This document shows positions 33,453 to 41,417 of a stretch of 64,000 bases of DNA, one piece after another. The stretch spans positions 1 to 64,000 of the forward strand of contig DASCQC010000010.1 of assembly GCA_036012865.1 (NCBI GenBank), given 5' to 3'. Source of the stretch: DASCQC01 sp036012865. Lineage in GTDB: Bacteria; Pseudomonadota; Gammaproteobacteria; Comchoanobacterales; Comchoanobacteraceae. The stretch's first letter is position 1; each line of letters opens with the position of its first letter. A program made the position numbers and the translations under genes. The notes under the pieces are model-generated. The model did no database searches. It worked only from the letters and a program-made list of their open reading frames with translations, and had not been told where the DNA came from.

Positions 33453-33765
33453 TTAATTTCCAAGAGTTAAATTCTTACTGATATGCTGATAAGGTGGCTG
33501 GCTTAAAAGCTGGTTTAATGAGATCATGGGGCAGTGATAATCTCGAAATAAATGAATAAACCTGAGTGTTTTTAAGGCATCAAAATGAGTGTGGCAATGG
33601 AACTTAAAGTGTTCAGCATCGTTAGAGTTCTTGAATAATTTGAGAAAAATTAGGTGTTTTTAAGTTCTCGATAACTTTAAATAGAAGCACAGGATCCAAA
33701 AATTGATCAAAGTAATTATCAATTCTATGGTGGATCTTTTGAGGAGAGTCTAGGGTTCAATCAAT
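33453..33765 (-). pseudogene. Decayed C-terminal fragment of a GT2-like glycosyltransferase
   Basis: On the minus strand this segment translates to DSPQKIHHRIDNYF, LFKVIENLK, then after a frameshift FKFHCHTHFDALKTLRFIHL and a C-terminal end at TAA 33453-33455. These match the end of the intact gene at 34728-36038 (for example FKFHCHTHFDALKTLRFIHL is identical). A stop codon, a frameshift and a small deletion show decay. It is the remnant of a second copy, now inverted in order around nudC, and explains most of the 486-bp gap between the KamA and nudC genes. Confidence 0.85.
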
Positions 33766-33886
33766 TTGGATAAAATAAAGGTGATTTAATAATTGTGCTT
33801 TGATATCTGTGTGTTGTTTATTTATAATTGAGTTATAAGTTTTGATATTTAGAATTTTATGAGATCATTTTGAGGTGGGATATTAA

Positions 33887-34681
33887 ATGGCTAAGCAAGC
33901 ATTAGAACAGCACTTAACAGAAAAAGCTGTGTTTATCACGAATGATGGATCCATTATTCAAGAAATTAATTTGGATAAACTAACTGTATTCTGTTCAATA
34001 GGCGAAACACTGGATAATTTGCAGTTAGTTGTACTCAATGCTAAACGTTATCAAAATGAGATATTCATTCGTTGTCAAACTTCAATGGGTTTAGCGGAGG
34101 TAGGTAAGCAGGGGTACAGTATCAAACCCTCTAGAAGGGTGATGGCTGAATCTCCTTTGGTTTATCATCGGACTATTTTGTCGGCAATGCACTGGGCAAA
34201 CTGGGACGAAATCTCAAAATTTTGTGGTGGTTGTGGTAGTGAATTTATCAATGCTTTTGAGTCTTTGGAAAAATCATGTTCTCAATGTGATAAAGTCATT
34301 TATCCACAACTATCACCAGCCATTATGGTGCTGATATCCAAAGGAGAACAGATTTTACTAGCAAGATCTCCGCATTTTACTTCGGATATTTATAGTGCGA
34401 TTGCAGGGTTTATTGATATGGGTGAATCTGCAGAAAATGCAGTTCATCGTGAAGTTGAAGAGGAAGTGGGTTTATCCATCCAAAACTTGAGATACTTTTC
34501 CAGTCAAGCTTGGCCATTTCCAAGCAGTTTTATGATTGCGTACCATGCCGATTATCTTGGGGGAAATATTGTTTGCGGTGATGAGATTGAAGATGCTAAG
34601 TGGTTTCACAAAGAGGCTCTCCCTAAATTGCCAATGGCACCCAGTATATCTAGATCTTTAATAGAATCTGTATTAAATTAA
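33887..34681 (+). CDS. nudC: NAD(+) diphosphatase / RNA decapping hydrolase
   Basis: Nudix hydrolase that splits NADH to NMNH and AMP and removes NAD caps from RNA. A four-Cys zinc ribbon (FCGGCGSE, then CSQC, about 115-136) precedes the Nudix box GFIDMGESAENAVHREVEEEVGL's core elements GxxxxxE and REVEEEVG (about 178-199). The NudC-specific SQAWPFPSSFM follows. Length 264 residues is normal. The start ATG 33887 has GAGGTGGG upstream. It converges on the GT2-like gene. Confidence 0.92.
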   Translation: MAKQALEQHLTEKAVFITNDGSIIQEINLDKLTVFCSIGETLDNLQLVVLNAKRYQNEIFIRCQTSMGLAEVGKQGYSIKPSRRVMAESPLVYHRTILSAMHWANWDEISKFCGGCGSEFINAFESLEKSCSQCDKVIYPQLSPAIMVLISKGEQILLARSPHFTSDIYSAIAGFIDMGESAENAVHREVEEEVGLSIQNLRYFSSQAWPFPSSFMIAYHADYLGGNIVCGDEIEDAKWFHKEALPKLPMAPSISRSLIESVLN

Positions 34682-34696
34682 TATTCTACGTAATTG

Positions 34697-34719
34697 TCTC
34701 ACAGTTATCTTTAGTGAGA
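34697..34719. terminator. Weak hairpin between convergent nudC and GT2-like gene
   Basis: TCTCAC (34697-34702) pairs with GTGAGA (34714-34719); a T-rich stretch (TTGTGTTCTT) follows on the plus strand. The position in a 46-bp convergent gap fits a terminator. Confidence 0.4.
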
Positions 34720-34727
34720 TTGTGTTC

Positions 34728-36038
34728 TTACTTCGTATCTAAAACCATAATTTTGGACAGAATTTTAGCCATTGGAAGATGTTGAGAAAGCCCGTGATAG
34801 GGTGAGTAGTCTAATAATTCTCTAAGGGTGATAAGTGGGTAACTTTGATCTCTAAATAAGTGAATAAATCTTAGTGTTTTTAAGGCATCAAAATGAGTAT
34901 GGCAATGGAACTTAAAGTGTTCAGCATGGTTAGAGTTCTTGAGTAATTTGATAAAAGAATTAGGCAGTTTTAAGCTATTAATAACTTTAAATAGAAGTAG
35001 GGGATCCAATTGAATGTTAAATTTATTGAAGTAATCATCCATGCTATTTTGGATCTTTTGGGGAGAGTCTAGGGTTAAATCAAATGAGTTGATAATATTT
35101 AACCATGATAATAAGTAGTCAAAGATGTGAGGGTGGTAGAATATTTGAGCAGAGTTGATCTCATGGTTTTTAAGAATACGTTGGATATTTTGGCCGGTAC
35201 CAAAAGGGGTTCGACTCGAGGCCCTTGCAGAGAGTAGTAGAGGTTGTGTATTGGGGTGAAAAAAATCTCCAACCTTCCTAAGTTTATTGAGTATATGAAA
35301 ATCCTCTCCGGCCTGTCGTAACGGATAACCTCTTACCTTAGCATAGGCATCTTTTGATATGGCAAAGGTGCTACCAATGGAGTGATAAGCATACTTAGAG
35401 CCTGCTTGGGCAAGTTTTAAGCGGTAGTCACGGAGGCTAAGCTCATAGAGTTGACAAGCCAATAAAGTCGTTTGGCACGCATGCAATGAAGTATGAGAAA
35501 AGGGATAGATAAGTGCACTGAACTTGTTCTCATGGGTGGGAGGGATGTTCCAGTAGTCTGAAGGAAGTCTAACATCAGCATCGGTTTGGTGTATCCATTC
35601 GGTACGTATCGTGTTACGTTGGATGAGAGCGAGGGCCATGTCAGAGCCTATTTTTCTTGCCAAACCAACGTTTTCTTCATCAAAAGGTTGAGAAACTGCG
35701 CGATCAACCATCAGGATATGGCACCTGCTATGTTCACAAAGAATGATGTTGTGCGAACTGTTTTTCCATAATAGTGGCAGTGACTTGAGGTGATGGATTA
35801 ATTTTTGGTTGTCTGCCAACACCCAATCGGGAGAGCTTTTAGCTTGGTTAATTACTAAAATCACCAGAATTTTATGATGTTTGTGTTGTTGCGGAAGGTT
35901 ATCTAATACATCAATGCAGTGGGGATACTCTGCATAAATGGGCACAACGATAACTGAGTCGTAGCAGCCAGGGATCTTAATATCATTAGCCTCACGGCAG
36001 GCATAAAGTGATAGATATTTTGAGGTTGTATCTTTCAA
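34728..36038 (-). CDS. Glycosyltransferase family 2-like protein
   Basis: 436 residues. The N-terminal GT-A-like domain starts SVIVVPIYAEYPHCIDVLDNL (about 28-48) and has the DxD-type HQTDADVRLPSDYW (about 150), then AYHSIGSTFAISKDAYAKV and QAGEDFHILNKL, matching the acceptor and ED motifs of GT2 enzymes. The C-terminal 150 residues are helical. No membrane segments. It overlaps miaE by 4 bp (ATGA), so the two are translationally coupled, an unusual pairing of a tRNA modification gene with a sugar transferase. A decayed partial copy lies at 33453-33765. Donor and acceptor unknown. Confidence 0.75.
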   Translation of the reverse strand: MKDTTSKYLSLYACREANDIKIPGCYDSVIVVPIYAEYPHCIDVLDNLPQQHKHHKILVILVINQAKSSPDWVLADNQKLIHHLKSLPLLWKNSSHNIILCEHSRCHILMVDRAVSQPFDEENVGLARKIGSDMALALIQRNTIRTEWIHQTDADVRLPSDYWNIPPTHENKFSALIYPFSHTSLHACQTTLLACQLYELSLRDYRLKLAQAGSKYAYHSIGSTFAISKDAYAKVRGYPLRQAGEDFHILNKLRKVGDFFHPNTQPLLLSARASSRTPFGTGQNIQRILKNHEINSAQIFYHPHIFDYLLSWLNIINSFDLTLDSPQKIQNSMDDYFNKFNIQLDPLLLFKVINSLKLPNSFIKLLKNSNHAEHFKFHCHTHFDALKTLRFIHLFRDQSYPLITLRELLDYSPYHGLSQHLPMAKILSKIMVLDTK

Positions 36039-36604
36039 TGGACCGTTGCTTGATGGCTACAATTTTGAATGATCTTGGCTTCTTCTTTAATGAGGGTGGC
36101 TAACCTAGCTTGGACTACTTCTTTGGGAAAGTAGCGTTCAGCTAATTCAACAAACATTTCATGGTGCCTTGCCTCTGAAATGGTAATGGCTTCATAAAAG
36201 GATTTTAGTGAACCTTTCGGCAATGCTTCACTCATGAGTCTAAAGCGTTCCTCTCCTCTGGCTTCAATAACACCCGCAACCAATAATCTATCAAGAAAAT
36301 ACTCATCGCTTGGTTTTCTGATGCATTGACGAATCTGATTCACGTAAGGGTCTTTGTAGTCAGGAGGCAAGATTAAATTGCGTTTTAGAATGATTTTCAT
36401 GACTTGTTTAAAATGATTGAGTTCTTCAAGGGCAAGCTTGATCATTTCTTTGACTAAATGAGGTTTATCTGGATAGTGAGCAACCATTGACATGGCCATG
36501 CTAGAGGCTTTGCGTTCACAGGAAGCATGATCAAGCAGAAATTGGTCCATGTTTTCGATGGCATTTTCAGCCCAGGAGGAGGGTGTTTGGTAGGCTAGTT
36601 GCAT
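36035..36604 (-). CDS. miaE: tRNA-(2-methylthio-N6-isopentenyl-A37) hydroxylase
   Basis: Non-haem di-iron monooxygenase that hydroxylates ms2i6A37 in tRNAs reading U-starting codons, using O2. The iron-ligand motifs are visible in a four-helix bundle: Glu in DHASCERKASSMAM, ALEELNHFKQVMKI (ExxH), GVIEARGEERF (Glu) and ISEARHHEMFVEL (ExxH). Length 189 residues suits the family. It is the first gene of a two-gene unit with the GT2-like protein (4-bp overlap). Confidence 0.92.
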   Translation of the reverse strand: MQLAYQTPSSWAENAIENMDQFLLDHASCERKASSMAMSMVAHYPDKPHLVKEMIKLALEELNHFKQVMKIILKRNLILPPDYKDPYVNQIRQCIRKPSDEYFLDRLLVAGVIEARGEERFRLMSEALPKGSLKSFYEAITISEARHHEMFVELAERYFPKEVVQARLATLIKEEAKIIQNCSHQATVH

Positions 36605-36784
36605 AATGAAAACCCATGTTTAATGAGGGTATACTACGATGGTTTTTGGTTGAATTCAAGAGGGGGAGCTTTGGAAGGGATAGGGGAGTATGAATATTGT
36701 GATAAAGATTTTATCTATCTTATTTATTTATATTTTTCTAATCTCAATTGTTTTATAATATAGGGATGAGTTAAAAGGAATTTT

Positions 36785-37423
36785 ATTGTTAGAACAGGGC
36801 TTGTTTTTTTAATGATGAGCTTATTTATCAATGGTTTCGCATGGCAGGTGTTTAGAGAAGATAAGAACAGGGCCTTATATGTTTATAACCTTCGTCAAGA
36901 GATTGATAAAAGCAAAGATAAACCTGATGGTTACAAGCTTTGGGTGCAAATTAGAGACCCTAAAGGCTTTAGAACGACGTTTAATTCAGTTCAGTCCAAT
37001 CGTAACTTAATTGAATCTATCCCTGTCAATGAGGATTATTCTAATTGGTCTGAAATTGTGACCTTTATATTTACACCCCAAATTCATCGTCAAGCAAGCT
37101 ATTTGGTCAGTTATTTAAAAGGCTCATTAACTCAATCATTAGAATCCTCTAATAATAAAATTATTTTTGGAAACTTCTCTCCAAAACTAGAGATAGTAAA
37201 CCAAAAATTAGTGCCTAAAAATCTTTTTAAACGTGAAAGCTTCCATGCCAAATATGATTACCTTAAGGGTAACGAATTTATTGCAGTGATGTACCTTTCC
37301 GGGCCTGAAGATGCACTAAGTATACAATATACCATGAAACTAACAAAAACATTAACCGAGGAAAAGGCAAAGGAGAAGGCTCGAGAGTTCTTCAAGAACA
37401 ATGTCTTGTTATATATTCAGTAA
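36785..37423 (+). CDS. Hypothetical secreted protein, probable ATT start
   Basis: No family recognised. From ATG 36812 the protein is 203 residues but starts inside a hydrophobic stretch (MMSLFINGFA). The frame is open further upstream, and ATT at 36785 would add VRTGLVFL, giving a full signal peptide (Arg, hydrophobic core, NGFA cleavage site). AAAAGGA (36773-36779) lies 5 nt before that ATT, while ATG 36812 has no ribosome site. The mature part is beta-rich in appearance (YKLWVQIRDPKGF, IVTFIFTPQIH, FIAVMYLSGPEDAL). It is likely periplasmic or exported. It stands alone upstream of the glycan operon's end. Confidence 0.6.
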   Translation: MVRTGLVFLMMSLFINGFAWQVFREDKNRALYVYNLRQEIDKSKDKPDGYKLWVQIRDPKGFRTTFNSVQSNRNLIESIPVNEDYSNWSEIVTFIFTPQIHRQASYLVSYLKGSLTQSLESSNNKIIFGNFSPKLEIVNQKLVPKNLFKRESFHAKYDYLKGNEFIAVMYLSGPEDALSIQYTMKLTKTLTEEKAKEKAREFFKNNVLLYIQ

Positions 37424-37500
37424 TATAATTCAGGGATTTTTGGAGTACGGATTGATATTATCATGAGGCACTAATTTATTATGATGATAGTAGATCGCTT

Positions 37501-37629
37501 TTACTTTTCTAATATAATAGGGTCTAAATAAGTGAGGTTTTTTCTGACAAAAGCTGATTGTAGATGACTACTGTCTTTGTATATAGGTACACCATTTTGA
37601 TCAAGTGCTTGACAAAAACTTTGAAAGCA
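37501..37629 (-). pseudogene. C-terminal remnant of an O-acyltransferase-like (SGNH) gene
   Basis: On the minus strand 37629 to 37501 encodes 42 residues ending at TAA. They include NGVPIYKDSSHLQSAF, which resembles the C-terminal SGNH-domain motif with Asp and His (YxDxxHLS) of OafA/YrhL O-acetyltransferases. The frame is closed by a stop just upstream, and no start exists. Its position right after the last gene of the glycan operon on the same strand suggests loss of an O-antigen acetylation gene. The rest of the 37424-37818 gap holds nothing I can read. Confidence 0.5.
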
Positions 37630-37767
37630 TCAAGTATTTCTAGTCTTACTAAGTATCAGGTTCATATGTTGCTGTAACTATGATGTAAAGTATTTGGGTA
37701 TAAGGGTAATCAGTATGCTCCTGTTAATTCTCTTTAACTGCAACATATTCACTGCATCCACTACATA

Positions 37768-37785
37768 AAATACCTAGCGGTATTT
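37768..37785. terminator. Candidate terminator at the end of the glycan operon
   Basis: AAATACC (37768-37774) pairs with GGTATTT (37779-37785), 34 bp beyond the last gene's stop on the minus strand. The stem is AT-rich and the U run is interrupted, so support is weak. Confidence 0.3.
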
Positions 37786-37818
37786 CATTTTTCACAACTT
37801 TGCCAGCTCAAAATTGCC

Positions 37819-38610
37819 TTAAGTTTTCTGAGCAACTGCAATTATATATGGGGAAGTGAACCTGTTTTTAGGTATTCTTAGTCCATATTTCTCAAAAATC
37901 CAGCAAATTTTAGAAGGAGCAGATAAAATGCGACGTAGATGTTTATTATATTTATGAGAAGTAAAGGAACCTGAATTAACAATACTTAAATTAATTGACA
38001 TGAAATATTCACATTTTTGCAACTTTAATGAAGTTGCTGGGTGAGCTTTTGACAGCTTTTTCTTTGTTAAAGGCATATGCACATCATACACTTCTCTATC
38101 AACATATTTTTGTATTAGGCCAATAATGCTAGGTATATTGGGTATTAAAGTAATGAGTGTTCCTCCAGGTTTTAAAAGTTTTGCACAAGATTGTAAACAG
38201 TTAGCTGTGTCCACAAAGTGCTCTACAACACCAAAAGATACAACGTAGTCATATTTGCCCTGAATTTTTTTTGATGGGTTAAATAAATCTGCACAATACA
38301 TATTCCCAGGTATATTATGATATTTTAAAAGTTCTCTACTTTTTTGGCAACCAACCTCTGAATAATCCAAACCATCAGCTCTTGCATTAAAAAACTGATT
38401 AAAATAAATTGGCCAGATAGAATTAGCGCTTCCAATTTCAAGGATGCTAAAATTTTTCTTCTCTCCAAATAAGGACTTAAAATATTCATGCAATTGTAGA
38501 TTTACATAATTGTCTAAACTTTTATTTTCTTCAGAAAATAAAATAGGTCTGTCTGCACCTGTCCAGTTATTATCCCAATATTGTGCACCAGCTTTGTCAT
38601 CTTCATTCAT
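37819..38610 (-). CDS. Class I SAM-dependent methyltransferase
   Basis: 263 residues. SAM-binding motif I is FSILEIGSANSIWPIYF (about 55), followed by DYVVSFGVVEHFVD (about 125) and LKPGGTLITLIPNIPS (about 147), the standard Rossmann pattern. The C-terminal half after PSIIGLIQKYVD may define the acceptor. It is the last gene of the glycan operon and overlaps the upstream glycosyltransferase by 4 bp (ATGA). It probably O- or N-methylates a sugar of the surface glycan; the acceptor is not evident. Confidence 0.8.
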   Translation of the reverse strand: MNEDDKAGAQYWDNNWTGADRPILFSEENKSLDNYVNLQLHEYFKSLFGEKKNFSILEIGSANSIWPIYFNQFFNARADGLDYSEVGCQKSRELLKYHNIPGNMYCADLFNPSKKIQGKYDYVVSFGVVEHFVDTANCLQSCAKLLKPGGTLITLIPNIPSIIGLIQKYVDREVYDVHMPLTKKKLSKAHPATSLKLQKCEYFMSINLSIVNSGSFTSHKYNKHLRRILSAPSKICWIFEKYGLRIPKNRFTSPYIIAVAQKT

Positions 38611-39821
38611 TTAGCAATTACCTCCTGTATGATTGAATTTAATTTTTCACCAACGTATTCAGCAGAATGGAATTTTTCAATATATTCTTTTGATTTGTTG
38701 CCTAGCTCTTCTCTTTTCTTTACAGAAAAAGAGATGAATTCTAGAATTTTATCTTTCAGAGTATCAATATTAACATTTATGATTGGGCATTGACTCCATT
38801 GCGGATAGATCTTCATAAAATCTTCCCTTAAATAGCACATCACCGGTTTGCCTAAAGCCATTGCTTCTATAGCCAGACGTCCATAGGCTCCCAATAAGAT
38901 CTGATCAAAAACCAAATCAGACTTTAAAATTTCCTTCAACACCTCATCATGACTTTTATTTTTTATTATCTTGAGATTAATATTTTCACCTGCTTTATTA
39001 AGAGCGCTGACAGCACTTTTTAAATGATGAGTTCCTTTAAAGTGTGAATGATTTGTAGCATGTATAATAGTTATTTTTCGTCCATCAACTTTACTATGAG
39101 CCATATTCGTTTTTTTGTAGTTCTGAAAAGAAAAACATCTCATATGCAAATATTTTCCTAGACCTTCTGGTAAGTAGTCAGGCCAATCAATAGATAGAAT
39201 TTCTTCATGAGAATACTTTAAACAGTATTGTGTATTTTTTAAAATCTTGTTATCTAATATCTTGGAATAGAAGGCGTCATTTTTTCTGGCTAAAAATAAT
39301 TCTTGTGATGCTTTGTCACTTTTTGAAGACCAAACTTTTGAGTATTGTATATCCCCTCCATAAGGATTTAAAATTATCTTTTTACTTAGAAATCTTAAAA
39401 ACTGGAACTCTAGCCAGGATAGAAGAATAGTTCTATCGAGAAGTCTGTTTTGAAAGGGCATAATAAAAATATCAAATCTATGTATTGCATAACAAAAAAA
39501 AGTGTATGTTAAAAATATTTGACCGAAAAAATTTTTGTATAATTTTGGAAATCTTATGGACAAATCAAGGTCATAATCTATGACGCCTTTTTCATGTTTA
39601 GGCACAATCCATGGTATTACTTTGGCATCATATCCTAGCTCAATCATTGCATCACGCACATAAACAAGATTATTGTTGGGCATTAGCCCAAAAAAAATTC
39701 TAATTTTATCTGCTTTTCTCTTATTAAAAAAGATCTTATAGCTGCACACAAACAAAACAAGAAACGGCAATATAATCAGATCAGAAAGAAGTTTAATAAG
39801 GCATTGAATTTTACGTTTCAC
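38607..39821 (-). CDS. Glycosyltransferase, GT-B type
   Basis: 404 residues with one N-terminal hydrophobic segment (about 10-28) that may anchor it to the membrane. The C-terminal domain has the GT4-like nucleotide-sugar block: ITIIHATNHSHFKG (about 250), then the ILKSDLVFDQILLGAYGRLAIEAMALGKPVMCY region (about 305-338), in which the E(x7)E-type Glu in IEAMALGKPV is typical. Four bp of overlap with the downstream methyltransferase and 3 bp from the upstream oxidoreductase place it firmly in the operon. Sugar donor unknown. Confidence 0.75.
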   Translation of the reverse strand: MKRKIQCLIKLLSDLIILPFLVLFVCSYKIFFNKRKADKIRIFFGLMPNNNLVYVRDAMIELGYDAKVIPWIVPKHEKGVIDYDLDLSIRFPKLYKNFFGQIFLTYTFFCYAIHRFDIFIMPFQNRLLDRTILLSWLEFQFLRFLSKKIILNPYGGDIQYSKVWSSKSDKASQELFLARKNDAFYSKILDNKILKNTQYCLKYSHEEILSIDWPDYLPEGLGKYLHMRCFSFQNYKKTNMAHSKVDGRKITIIHATNHSHFKGTHHLKSAVSALNKAGENINLKIIKNKSHDEVLKEILKSDLVFDQILLGAYGRLAIEAMALGKPVMCYLREDFMKIYPQWSQCPIINVNIDTLKDKILEFISFSVKKREELGNKSKEYIEKFHSAEYVGEKLNSIIQEVIAK

Positions 39822-39824
39822 TTT

Positions 39825-41417
39825 TTATCCTGTTTCTTCAATGCTATTGCCAGACTTTATAACTTCTTTTAAATTTCCATTATGGCCAATCATATATTGA
39901 CGTCCTTCGCGAGAGCACTTTAATGATTGATCTAATTTTTCACCTGCATGAGAAACCCAGCCAATTTGTTTGGCCGGATTGCCAACCATAACAGCGTGAG
40001 GTTTCACATCTTTTGTGACCACCGCCCCTGCGCCAATTAAACTATAGGCTCCTAGTTTTTTCCCACAAACAATTGTGGCGTTAGCTCCAATCGTCACACC
40101 TTTTTCAACATGAGTAGGGTGAAATTCATTTTTGCGTTCGATTTCAGCGCGAGGATTGTGCACGTTCGTGAAAACACAAGAAGGACCGCAAAATACGCCA
40201 TCTTCCAAAGTTATGCCTTTATACAGACTGACATTATTTTGAATTTTACAATTATTGCCCACAATAACATCAGGGCCAATCATAGCATTCTGTCCTATGG
40301 TGCAGTTTTTACCAATTTTAGTTCCATTTAAAATATGAGAATAGTGCCAGATTTTTGTGCCTTTCCCAATATCGCAACCTTCATCAACGCAGGCAGTTTC
40401 ATGAGCGTAAAATTTTGTTTTTTCACCCTTATTGTGATTTTCTAGGTGTACTATAATTCCCTTTGTTAAAGACTTTTGAGAGGCATCTAATACCCTTAAA
40501 ACATTCAAGCCTTCTTCACCATCTGTACGAGGCTTATCATTCGATTTGATACAAGTTAGAAAATGCTCACACTCAGACTTGAGGGGCTCTTGAGGCTCTA
40601 AAGGCACAGCCTCAAATTCTGCTTTTTTAGATTGTGGTAAACCATTAACCCAATTGACTTGATGAGGGTAGAGTTTAAGTTTTTCAGACCAATCAAGATT
40701 ATCGTCAAAGACAGCCATACCGCGATCACCCACGACAACTAACTTTTGTTCTTTAAAAGGGTGCAGCCACGAAACAAAAACATGGGCTTGTATACCGTTC
40801 CTAAATGTTAAGTGAGTTGTCGTTACATCATGAATATGTCTATTCAAATGAGCCGAGCCGGTTGCCAAGACTTTTTGAGGGATATCGTCAGCAAGACTTA
40901 GGATCATAGAGATGTCATGGGGCGCAAAACTCCATAGGATATTCTCTTCATGGCGAAATTTACCAAGATTGAGACGATTAGAATAGATATATTGAAGTTT
41001 CCCAAGGCTCCCTTCATGAATAAGATCTTTAAGTTTTAAAAATGCTGAATGATATTGCAACAAGTGCCCGACCATCAGGATTTTATTTTTTTTGGCAGCA
41101 AATTCACATAGCTCTTTAGCTTCAACAACCTTTAATGAAAGGGGTTTTTCGACAAAAACATGCTTACCATGTTCTAGAGCATTTTTAGCAAGCTTATAAT
41201 GTTGCTCAGCTGGTGTTGCAATTACAATACCGTCAATATCCGTTTGTAAAATATCAGAAAAAGTTTTAGACTCAACGTTATACTGTTCTGCAATGTCTTC
41301 TGAGGAATCATAATTTGTATCACAAATATAATTAAGTACACCTTCCTCAGAAAAATTCCGCACAAGGTTTTTACCCCAATGCCCGCAACCTACAACAGCA
41401 ATTTTAAGTTTTTGCAT
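39825..41417 (-). CDS. Fused WbpB-like dehydrogenase and WbpD-like acetyltransferase
   Basis: 530 residues, two enzymes in one chain. Residues 1-330 form a Gfo/Idh/MocA oxidoreductase (IAVVGCGHWGKNLVRNF at 6; ATPAEQHYKLAKNALEHGKHVFVEKPLSL at about 82, in two halves), the type that oxidises UDP-GlcNAcA at C3. Residues 335-500 are a left-handed beta-helix acetyltransferase with hexapeptides (IGKGTKIWHYSHI, IGPDVIVGNN, IGAGAVVTKDV), the type that acetylates the 3-amino group. In Pseudomonas these are separate proteins (WbpB, WbpD) of the UDP-2,3-diacetamido-uronate pathway. The aminotransferase for the step between them is not clearly present here. Overlaps the upstream amidotransferase by 14 bp. 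Confidence 0.88.
   Translation of the reverse strand: MQKLKIAVVGCGHWGKNLVRNFSEEGVLNYICDTNYDSSEDIAEQYNVESKTFSDILQTDIDGIVIATPAEQHYKLAKNALEHGKHVFVEKPLSLKVVEAKELCEFAAKKNKILMVGHLLQYHSAFLKLKDLIHEGSLGKLQYIYSNRLNLGKFRHEENILWSFAPHDISMILSLADDIPQKVLATGSAHLNRHIHDVTTTHLTFRNGIQAHVFVSWLHPFKEQKLVVVGDRGMAVFDDNLDWSEKLKLYPHQVNWVNGLPQSKKAEFEAVPLEPQEPLKSECEHFLTCIKSNDKPRTDGEEGLNVLRVLDASQKSLTKGIIVHLENHNKGEKTKFYAHETACVDEGCDIGKGTKIWHYSHILNGTKIGKNCTIGQNAMIGPDVIVGNNCKIQNNVSLYKGITLEDGVFCGPSCVFTNVHNPRAEIERKNEFHPTHVEKGVTIGANATIVCGKKLGAYSLIGAGAVVTKDVKPHAVMVGNPAKQIGWVSHAGEKLDQSLKCSREGRQYMIGHNGNLKEVIKSGNSIEETG

Noticed and set aside
37424..37818. A further intact gene at the end of the glycan operon
   Set aside because: All frames are short; only the 42-residue SGNH-like fragment is readable.
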